Shown one piece after another: positions 1-6,902 of a stretch of 64,000 nucleotides of DNA; the stretch's first letter is position 1; every line of letters begins with the position of its first letter. The notes below the pieces were generated by a model. The model ran no database searches and was not told the DNA's origin. It saw nothing but the letters and a program-made list of their open reading frames with translations. A program made the position numbers and the translations under genes. Origin of the DNA: Chloroflexota bacterium (GTDB lineage: Bacteria > Chloroflexota > Anaerolineae > Anaerolineales > Villigracilaceae); NCBI GenBank assembly GCA_016219545.1, contig JACRMH010000023.1, positions 1 through 64,000 of the forward strand, read 5' to 3'.

Positions 1-56
1 AACTCATTGATGAATACATTTACTTTTACAACTATGAGAGGATACAATTGAAAACA

Positions 57-89
57 AGACAGACACCCTACGAAACCAGGTGTCTGTCT
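57..89 (-). terminator. Rho-independent terminator of the GAF/HD-GYP gene
   Basis: An 11-bp perfect inverted repeat (AGACAGACACC / GGTGTCTGTCT) with an 11-nt loop. On the minus strand it is followed by a T-rich stretch (TGTTTTC). It lies about 70 nt beyond the stop codon of the large minus-strand gene, so it is best read as that gene's terminator. Confidence 0.7.
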
Positions 90-160
90 ATTTGACCAGG
101 GGGGCTTTCTTTTTGTGTCTTGTTTGATGGGTTCAGTTCACGTTGTCGCCTTCTTTTCTT

Positions 161-3100
161 TTATTTACCTTGTTTTCTCTTCTTTATAGGCTGTGTTTTT
201 CTGGTTTCCTGAATGGATTTAATATGCATCATATTAAGGAAAGCTTCAACTACTTTGGGGTCGAATTGAATTCCTGCATTATCGCGAATGTAATTAACCA
301 CCTTGGGTCTGGCCCATGCCTGGCGGTAGGAGCGGTTTGACATTAATGCATCCCATACATCCACGACCGCAAAGATGCGTGCGGGGAGTGGAATTTCTTC
401 TCCTTTTAGTCCTTGCGGGTAGCCAGTTCCGTCCCACCATTCGTGGTGGGAGTATGGAATGTCGAGAGCCGGGCGCAGGAATGAAATAGGGTACAGCAGA
501 TCGAATGCATATTGCGGGTGCTTGCGTAGTTCTATCGTATCTTGTTCTGTGAGCGCCTCTTGTTTATGGAGGATTTCGTTGGGAACGCCCATCTTTCCGA
601 TGTCGTGGAGGAGTACACCGCGGCGTATGTGAGTTAATTCAGATTTGGAAAGGCCCATTTGCCGGGCCAGTTCCAAGGTCAGATCTGTGACGCGCTGGGT
701 ATGTCCGTGTGTTTCCTTATCCCGCAGTTCAAGGGCCTTTCCCCATCCAGCCAGGGTTGTGTCATAGGCTTGAATAAGTTCAAGGTTGGACTTTTGTAGA
801 TTCTCAAATAATTGTGTGTTGTCAATTGCGGCGGCGGCATGCAAGGCAAATATCTGGGCAAGGTCGGCAGCTTTTTGATCAAATGAGCCGGGTTCCAAAC
901 ATCCCAACGTGATAAACCCGATGACTTCGCCATGCGAAGCTAATGGGATTCCCAACCAACCTCGGACGTAGTCTGTGCCGGCCCATCCTTCATAGCGGAT
1001 GTCATTCCGGGCATCATCAAGTATCAATGGTCTCTGTGTGTGTTTTATGATCGCTAATAGTTTATTATCAGATGGGAAGATTTGATTAAGCAGCGCTTTG
1101 TCATTATTAAAGCCTTGCGCGGCCACGATGCGGACGAATTCATCTTCTAGAAGCATCATGGTTCCGATATCGAAGGGGACAACCTGCCTGAGTGCGATCA
1201 AGATCGTTTCCAATACTTCCTGTGGATCAAGCGAAGACGTTATGGCAGTAGCCGCAACTCTCAGGTTTTCCGCCTCGCGGCGGCGTCTGCGCTCCACTTC
1301 AAGGAGGCGCGCATTTTCGATGGCTGTGGCTGCCTGGTGTGCGAAGGTCTGTGCAGCGACCGCGTCATTTTGTCCGAACGCATTGGGAGTGCGGCTGTCT
1401 ATGTTGATATAGCCGATCACCTGTCCGCGCGCGATCAAGGGAATCCCCATCCATCCACGTGTGTAGTTTGAATCTCCCCATTTCTCAAAGCGAGGGTCGT
1501 TCTGGCAATCTTCAATGATCAACGGCTTGCCGGTTTGATTAATGGTTTGACAGAGAACATTATCGGACGGGAAGATTTGATTCAGCGCATTTTCAGGAAA
1601 TGGAAGTCCCTTTTCGGCAGTGATGCGGATCTGATTTCCTTCGATTTCCAAAATCGAGGCGCTGTCGTAGGGAGTGATCTTATACAGCCAATCCAGGATC
1701 GCATTATATAAAGAAGGCAGATCAAGCAGGTTTGCAAGCGTAGTGGTTGCACGCATGACCGTTTCCGCTTCCCGACGTCGGCGCTGTTCCAGTTCGAACA
1801 AGCGTGCGTTTTCGATGGCCACAGCCGCTTGTTGAGCAAGGCTGCTTAGGAAGTCAAGGTCGCTGGATCTAAATTCGTTCTCCGGTCCTGTGCGCCAAAC
1901 CACCAGCAGGCCGGTTAATTGATCCTTTGAAAGGACTGGCACACCCAAAATGTGTCCAAACGGATCATCGTCGGTGCCTTTGATGGTGATGCCGCGCGGA
2001 TCTCCGAGAGTATCGTTGACGATTTCACCGAATTTTTGAAAGGCAATATTACCCAAAATCCCGACCCCCACTTCAAGCGGATCGTTCTTAACCTGTTCTG
2101 AATCCTCGCCGACCGCAGATATTGCCCGTAGAAGATTCCCTTCAGAAAGATAAACCGCACTTGTCTCGCCTTTCAACAATTCCTGGGCATATCTTGCGAT
2201 TCGGTTCAAAACCAGATCAAGCTGTAGTGTGGATGAAATATCGCGTCCCACTTCTGCAATCGCAGTGGCTTCCTGGGCCCGCCTTGTCGTCTCCTGGAAC
2301 AAACGCGCGGACTCGATTGAAATGGAAGCTTGGTGGGCGATGCTTACGAGAAAATTCAATTCAGACTTATCGAATAATCCGTTTGACTTTAATCTCCATG
2401 CGTTGATCGCTCCAATGGATTTGCCATGCAGGATCAGAGGTGCTGACATCATGGTGTCAAGTTCGGCGTCTTCCTTGCGCGTTCCCGGCACCGTTTTTCT
2501 GCGTGTGTCCTTGGACATATCGTCCACAATTTCCGGTTTACCGTCCGCGATAATGTTGCCGGTAATGCCTTCACCGATCTTGATGGTGCGTGACTTGAGT
2601 TCTTTTTCGTACGCGCCTTGGACGGTAACTACTTTTATGGTTTCGCCATCCTCCTGAAGTAGGTAGAAGGCCACCGTCCCGGCATGTAAAAGCGAAAGGG
2701 CGCGTTCTGCGATCTTATCAAGGGCGGGCAAAACTTCACGAGTGATGGCAATTTCATTCGCAAGACTTGCTATCGCTTCGATGATGGTGGACCGGCGGTT
2801 TTCCTCAAGAAATAAGCGTGCGTTTTCAATGGCAACCGCGGCCTGGTTGGCAAATGTCTGCGCGATCAGGGCGTGATCCTGGGTAAAAAAGCAGGGTATG
2901 CGACTATCTAAATTTAAGAACCCTGTCAACTTTCCCCGTGAAAACAATGGAACACTCATCCAGCCGCGGATATATTCCGTGCCTGCCCTCTTTTCGAAAG
3001 CAGGATCACTTTGAGCATTGGCAATGATCACAGGCTCTCGTATTTTTTCGAAGCCACCCCATTTTTCAAAATCAGCAATGTGCTTTTGCCCAATTAAATG

Positions 3101-5815
3101 TTCAGGTATACCACGCCCTGCAACAATTTCGAATTTGCCTTGAATGATCATCTCGATGGACGTGCTATCGTAATGCACTAATTCGGCAAGGGAGTCAAAG
3201 ATGATCTCAAAGAGTTGTTTGAGTTCAATGGATGAAGTTAAAGCTTCTGTCGCTTTCCGTAATATCTCAGACTGTTTCCGGCGGCGCTTTTCAGCATCGA
3301 ATAAACGCGCATTCTCAATGGCAATTGAGACGTGATTAGCGATGACAAGCCCAAGCTCTGCATCCTGCTCGGTGAAATGATTTGTCTGATAACTATCCAA
3401 GGTGATCATTCCGATCACGACTTCCTTGGCGACCAATGGAATTCCAAGAAAAGAACGCAGACTTTTGTGTTCCTCTGTAATTTTATAACGAGGTTCAAGG
3501 AGCGTATCATTTGCAATGATGGTCTTCTTTTCCCTGATAACGTAATCATTGAGGGGAAACTCACTCAGCTTAAAATGTCCATGCTGTGTGAATAATGTCG
3601 CCTCCAGCCCGGTGGCAACCAGAATATTTAACTGATCCCCTTCCAGGAGCTGGATGGTTCCTGAGTTGGATGGGATCACTTTCAGAAGTTGATCAAGTAT
3701 GGATTGCAGAACCTGATTCAGGTCCAGTGATGATGCGGCTGTTCGCATAATGTCCAGAATTGCCGCTTCTCTCTGACGTTGTACATGCTCTGCCTTAAAT
3801 AGTCTCAGTTTCTCTATGGCAGTCCCCAGCCCGGATGCAATGGTGTTTAATAATTGCTCGTCTTTTTCATCAAAAGCATTCTCGGTCCTGCTTTCAACGT
3901 TGAACACTCCAATGATGCGATCCTGTACCCAAAAAGGAACGCATAACTCTGATTTGATGTCTGTTGCAATTTCAATGTAATCAGGATCGTTGGCAATATT
4001 GCCGACGCAAATTGTTTTGCCTAAAACGACAGACCTGCCGGTAATTCCTTCTGTGACAGGAAAGCCGTCCTTCCAGTTTTCTATATTTCCGCCAATATGC
4101 GATGGGTGCGGAATTAGTTCCCGCTTCGCATCATCCAACAAAAGCACACCGCATACTTCCTTGAATATATTGGAGGTGATGCGAATGGTTTGTTCGATGA
4201 TCTCATCCTCGGTATCGCTTTGTGCTCCGGCAATGGCTGTTGCGTGGAGGACGGTCAATTCTTTAAGCTGACGATCCAGTATTGTCTCGGCCCGTTTGCG
4301 CTCGGTAATATCCTGTGCAACGGCAATAATGACATCCTGTCCAAAATAGGTGCCTTTTGAAAGGGAAACCGTTTTTGGAAATATCTGACCGTTGCTTCGA
4401 ATTCCCCAAAATTCAAATTCCTGAGGTTCCCCTTTGAAAGCACGCTCGGTCATTTTGATCAATCTAATTAGATCGTTTTTCCCCGGTGCGCTAATGGATT
4501 CTGGTGTTTTCCCAATAAAAAATTCCCGCGGATATCCGTACATCTTAACTGCACCATTGTTAACATCAAGGAACCGCCCTGCTTTGTCCTGGATATAGAT
4601 TGCCTGGGTGACACTGTTGAACAATTCCTGATAACTGTTTTCATTTGACTTTAAAGTTTCCTGGGCCTCTTTTTGAGCGGTAATGTCAAGCATGATCCCA
4701 TGCCAATAGTGCGGGTTGCCATTTTGGTCGTGGACAAGATGCGCATCCTCCTTGATCCACACGTAGCGGCCGTCTTTTCTTTTCAGCCGATATTCAACTT
4801 GAAAGGGTGCGCCCGTTTTGTTGGTGCGTTGATCTTCCGCGAGGATCATCTCGCGGTCATCAGGATGCAGGCTGGTCTCCCAAATATTATTTAAGGCATT
4901 CCATTCCTCAGGTGTATATCCGAGCACATCTTTGATACGCGGGCTCATGTAAAGACTTTTTTCTTCATTAAAGTAGTCATCCAGAAATACGATGCCGGGC
5001 AGACTTTCCAAAAGCTCCTTGTATTTCCTCTCACTGGCTTCAATTGCCAGTTCGGCCTGCTTTTGTTCTGTGATATCGGTGAGGAAGCCTTCAAAATACA
5101 GGACTTCGCCGTTTTCATTTTTTACCGCACGGGCATTGGTGGATGTCCATATGCCAGAACCGTCTTTTCTAAGGTTCTGGGCTTCAAATTTGACAACTGA
5201 CCCCTTGAGTAATAATTCCTCGACGAAAGCTCTGCGAGATTCGTGGTTGATGTGGATCTGCCCGCTGACATTTGTCACGGAATGGAGCATGTCGTCAGGA
5301 GACTCGTAACCAAAAATTTTTGCCATGGCAGGGTTGACGCTAATAAAAAACCCGTCAATTGACGACTGGAATATTCCCTCAATTGCATTTTCGAAAATAT
5401 TGCGATATCTGTTGTTGCTTTCACGCAGGGCGAGTTTTTGTTTTTCAATTTGGGTTTGTGCGCGGGCATTTTGCAGGACAATCGGCAATCTCAGCAGATA
5501 ATCGCTTTGTTTGACTACGTAGTCAGAGGCGCCAGCTTTTAATGCGGCAATGGCAGTTTTAATATCTTCCTGGTTTGTAATGAGAACGATCGCGGTCGTT
5601 ATCCCCTGTTCACGCACTTTTGTGATTACATCCAGTCCTGTCCCGTCGGGCAGACGGTGATCACTTAAAATAACATCATACTCGTTGGATTTGAGGAGGG
5701 AAAAAGCTTCTTGAATATTTTCGGCTGTATGCAAATCAAGCTCAGGTTCGTTGTCAAGCGAACGCCGTGTTAATTCAATATGGGCTGAATCGTCTTCTAT
5801 ATAGAGGATTTTCAT
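161..5815 (-). CDS. Giant response regulator: receiver, 3 PAS, 7 GAF, HD-GYP phosphodiesterase
   Basis: The 1884-residue protein starts with a CheY-like receiver (acidic pocket IEDD; phospho-acceptor Asp52 in ILSDHRLPDG; conserved Lys in VVKQSD near residue 102). Three PAS domains follow (about 134-255, 263-385, 390-510), then seven GAF domains (about 520-1675), each preceded by a coiled-coil-like linker rich in RRRRE. The C-terminus is an HD-GYP domain (about 1690-1860) with HDIGKMG and DGTGYPQG. HD-GYP proteins of this kind hydrolyse cyclic di-GMP, so the likely role is cytoplasmic signal integration with c-di-GMP turnover as output. There is no transmembrane segment and no histidine kinase domain in the protein or next to it, so the cognate kinase is unknown. 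The GAF units resemble one another strongly, suggesting internal duplication. A TATAAT sits 15 nt before the ATG and no Shine-Dalgarno is visible, so the transcript may have a very short leader. Confidence 0.9.
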   Translation of the reverse strand: MKILYIEDDSAHIELTRRSLDNEPELDLHTAENIQEAFSLLKSNEYDVILSDHRLPDGTGLDVITKVREQGITTAIVLITNQEDIKTAIAALKAGASDYVVKQSDYLLRLPIVLQNARAQTQIEKQKLALRESNNRYRNIFENAIEGIFQSSIDGFFISVNPAMAKIFGYESPDDMLHSVTNVSGQIHINHESRRAFVEELLLKGSVVKFEAQNLRKDGSGIWTSTNARAVKNENGEVLYFEGFLTDITEQKQAELAIEASERKYKELLESLPGIVFLDDYFNEEKSLYMSPRIKDVLGYTPEEWNALNNIWETSLHPDDREMILAEDQRTNKTGAPFQVEYRLKRKDGRYVWIKEDAHLVHDQNGNPHYWHGIMLDITAQKEAQETLKSNENSYQELFNSVTQAIYIQDKAGRFLDVNNGAVKMYGYPREFFIGKTPESISAPGKNDLIRLIKMTERAFKGEPQEFEFWGIRSNGQIFPKTVSLSKGTYFGQDVIIAVAQDITERKRAETILDRQLKELTVLHATAIAGAQSDTEDEIIEQTIRITSNIFKEVCGVLLLDDAKRELIPHPSHIGGNIENWKDGFPVTEGITGRSVVLGKTICVGNIANDPDYIEIATDIKSELCVPFWVQDRIIGVFNVESRTENAFDEKDEQLLNTIASGLGTAIEKLRLFKAEHVQRQREAAILDIMRTAASSLDLNQVLQSILDQLLKVIPSNSGTIQLLEGDQLNILVATGLEATLFTQHGHFKLSEFPLNDYVIREKKTIIANDTLLEPRYKITEEHKSLRSFLGIPLVAKEVVIGMITLDSYQTNHFTEQDAELGLVIANHVSIAIENARLFDAEKRRRKQSEILRKATEALTSSIELKQLFEIIFDSLAELVHYDSTSIEMIIQGKFEIVAGRGIPEHLIGQKHIADFEKWGGFEKIREPVIIANAQSDPAFEKRAGTEYIRGWMSVPLFSRGKLTGFLNLDSRIPCFFTQDHALIAQTFANQAAVAIENARLFLEENRRSTIIEAIASLANEIAITREVLPALDKIAERALSLLHAGTVAFYLLQEDGETIKVVTVQGAYEKELKSRTIKIGEGITGNIIADGKPEIVDDMSKDTRRKTVPGTRKEDAELDTMMSAPLILHGKSIGAINAWRLKSNGLFDKSELNFLVSIAHQASISIESARLFQETTRRAQEATAIAEVGRDISSTLQLDLVLNRIARYAQELLKGETSAVYLSEGNLLRAISAVGEDSEQVKNDPLEVGVGILGNIAFQKFGEIVNDTLGDPRGITIKGTDDDPFGHILGVPVLSKDQLTGLLVVWRTGPENEFRSSDLDFLSSLAQQAAVAIENARLFELEQRRRREAETVMRATTTLANLLDLPSLYNAILDWLYKITPYDSASILEIEGNQIRITAEKGLPFPENALNQIFPSDNVLCQTINQTGKPLIIEDCQNDPRFEKWGDSNYTRGWMGIPLIARGQVIGYINIDSRTPNAFGQNDAVAAQTFAHQAATAIENARLLEVERRRRREAENLRVAATAITSSLDPQEVLETILIALRQVVPFDIGTMMLLEDEFVRIVAAQGFNNDKALLNQIFPSDNKLLAIIKHTQRPLILDDARNDIRYEGWAGTDYVRGWLGIPLASHGEVIGFITLGCLEPGSFDQKAADLAQIFALHAAAAIDNTQLFENLQKSNLELIQAYDTTLAGWGKALELRDKETHGHTQRVTDLTLELARQMGLSKSELTHIRRGVLLHDIGKMGVPNEILHKQEALTEQDTIELRKHPQYAFDLLYPISFLRPALDIPYSHHEWWDGTGYPQGLKGEEIPLPARIFAVVDVWDALMSNRSYRQAWARPKVVNYIRDNAGIQFDPKVVEAFLNMMHIKSIQETRKTQPIKKRKQGK

Positions 5816-5830
5816 AGCTTGAGTATTCTA

Positions 5831-5836
5831 ATTATA
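5831..5836 (-). promoter_or_regulatory. Candidate -10 box for the GAF/HD-GYP gene
   Basis: TATAAT on the minus strand ends 15 nt before the ATG at 5815. No convincing -35 lies 17 nt upstream. If used, it would give an mRNA leader of roughly 8-9 nt with no ribosome binding site. Confidence 0.35.
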
Positions 5837-5895
5837 GGGCATTCCGCCAAAAGTTGCATTGCCAGTAGTAGCCAGCGGCCAAGTCGTTCAATGAA

Positions 5896-5930
5896 AAATA
5901 AAAACGAACCTTTATGGTTCGTTTTTATTT
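5896..5930. terminator. Bidirectional terminator after tRNA-Cys
   Basis: A perfect 15-bp inverted repeat (AAATAAAAACGAACC / GGTTCGTTTTTATTT) with a 5-nt loop, immediately downstream of minus-strand tRNA-Cys. T-runs are present on both sides, so it could work in both directions. Confidence 0.85.
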
Positions 5931-5932
5931 AG

Positions 5933-6003
5933 AGGCGTCGGCGAGATTCGAACCCGCGATGAGGATTTTGCAGACCCTTGCCTTACCACTTGGCCACGAC
6001 GCC
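5933..6003 (-). tRNA. tRNA-Cys (GCA)
   Basis: The minus strand folds as a 71-nt cloverleaf: acceptor GGCGTCG/CGACGCC, anticodon loop CTGCAAA with anticodon GCA, T-loop TTCGAAT. The discriminator is U73, as expected for tRNA-Cys. CCA is not encoded. Confidence 0.95.
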
Positions 6004-6016
6004 TTACTAAAAAATA

Positions 6017-6060
6017 AAAAAGATTGAAGATTGAAATTGATTCCAATCCGCAATCTTTTT
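6017..6060 (-). terminator. Terminator of tRNA-Gly
   Basis: An AAAAAGATTG / CAATCTTTTT inverted repeat directly downstream of tRNA-Gly on the minus strand, ending in a T-run. It separates the tRNA-Gly and tRNA-Cys transcription units. The loop contains an additional small inverted repeat. Confidence 0.65.
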
Positions 6061-6064
6061 GTTG

Positions 6065-6136
6065 AGCGGGCGATGGGATTCGAACCCACGACCTTCTCCT
6101 TGGCAAGGAGACGTACTACCACTGTACTACGCCCGC
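6065..6136 (-). tRNA. tRNA-Gly (GCC)
   Basis: A 72-nt cloverleaf on the minus strand: acceptor GCGGGCG/CGCCCGC, anticodon loop TTGCCAA with anticodon GCC, T-loop TTCGAAT, discriminator U. CCA is not encoded. Confidence 0.95.
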
Positions 6137-6165
6137 AGATTACGGCCTTTTTATCTGACCGAGAG

Positions 6166-6238
6166 TGCCGAGACCCAGGATCGGACTGGGGACACCGCGA
6201 TTTTCAGTCGCGTGCTCTACCAACTGAGCTATCTCGGC
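6166..6238 (-). tRNA. tRNA-Phe (GAA) with atypical T-loop
   Basis: A 73-nt cloverleaf on the minus strand: acceptor GCCGAGA/TCTCGGC, D-arm GCTC/GAGC, anticodon loop CTGAAAA with anticodon GAA, discriminator A. The T-stem CCCAG/CTGGG is perfect but the T-loop reads TCCGATC. Position 55 is therefore C instead of the nearly universal U (pseudouridine). Confidence 0.93.
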
Positions 6239-6360
6239 GAGGTATGTCTTTTTGTTAAGCGTGCGTGATTTTACACGCACTTATATGTATTGTCAAGAAA
6301 GCATTTGCAATTGGAAAATTCTGATTGGATTAGCCATCGAGTCAAATAAAAATTCGAATG

Positions 6361-6366
6361 TATAAT
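6361..6366 (+). promoter_or_regulatory. -10 box of a probable leaderless transcript
   Basis: A perfect TATAAT is followed by exactly 6 nt (CTTTTC) and then ATG at 6373. This spacing would place the transcription start on the A of the ATG. It lies inside the longer ORF of the track (start 6358), which argues that translation starts at 6373. No consensus -35 is seen. Confidence 0.5.
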
Positions 6367-6372
6367 CTTTTC

Positions 6373-6654
6373 ATGGATGACATAAAAGTATTATTTCGCG
6401 TTCATGCAGTTCAACGGTTGTTTGAGAGGGAAATTTCTGCAAAGAAGGTTCGTCAAGCTTTGGAGAATGAGGATGTGGTCGAAGATTATTCCGAGGAAAT
6501 GCCGGAGCCAAGTCGCTTGCTCCTGGGGTTTCAGGGCAAGCGTCCATTCCATGTGGTAACTTCAGAAAATCCGGAAGAAAAAATAGTTACCGTTGTTACA
6601 GTTTATATTCCCGATCCCAATAAATGGAAAAAGGATTATCGGAGTCGAAGGTAA
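6373..6654 (+). CDS. DUF4258 domain protein, probable toxin of a TA-like pair
   Basis: A 93-residue protein with the DUF4258 pattern: an N-terminal helix around VHAVQRLFER, then a beta-rich core ending in a VTVYIPDPNKWKKDY tail. Family members often sit directly upstream of a YgiT-type zinc-finger gene, as here (8-nt gap), and are regarded as putative RelE-like toxins. The activity is not proven. The track start (6358) is set aside because a TATAAT lies between it and the second ATG, giving a leaderless arrangement for 6373. Compact size, basic C-terminus (KDYRSRR) and partner context support the TA reading. Confidence 0.7.
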   Translation: MDDIKVLFRVHAVQRLFEREISAKKVRQALENEDVVEDYSEEMPEPSRLLLGFQGKRPFHVVTSENPEEKIVTVVTVYIPDPNKWKKDYRSRR

Positions 6655-6662
6655 GCGTATTT

Positions 6663-6902
6663 ATGAATTGTGTAATTTGCAGGCGGCCCGAAATCGCAGC
6701 AGGTTTTACATCCATCGCTTTTGAGCGCGATGAGGTGACACTTGTCATAAATTCCGTACCGACTCAGATCTGCCGTAATTGCGGCGAAGCGTATCTCGAG
6801 GAAGATATCAACATCCATCTACTGGGCCTTGTTGAAGAAATTGTGGAGGAAGGTATCACTCACGGGGAATATGATTATACCGAGCTTGTAGATAAAAAAT
6901 GA
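6663..6902 (+). CDS. YgiT-type zinc finger protein, probable antitoxin
   Basis: A 79-residue protein starting MNCVICRRPE, with two CxxC knuckles (CVIC near residue 3 and CRNC near 39) forming the zinc domain found at the N-terminus of MqsA antitoxins. The C-terminal Xre-like DNA-binding domain of full MqsA is absent; only a short acidic tail remains. The start at 6663 is preferred over the upstream start in the track because it begins the conserved domain and follows the DUF4258 stop by 8 nt. The stop overlaps the next gene by 4 nt (ATGA), so the three genes appear to be translationally coupled. Confidence 0.75.
   Translation: MNCVICRRPEIAAGFTSIAFERDEVTLVINSVPTQICRNCGEAYLEEDINIHLLGLVEEIVEEGITHGEYDYTELVDKK

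Noticed and set aside
2229-2657. 142-aa ORF on the plus strand
   Set aside because: It lies entirely within the minus-strand GAF-stack gene and shows no domain; it is a shadow frame, as are many 60-150 aa ORFs opposite long genes in the track.
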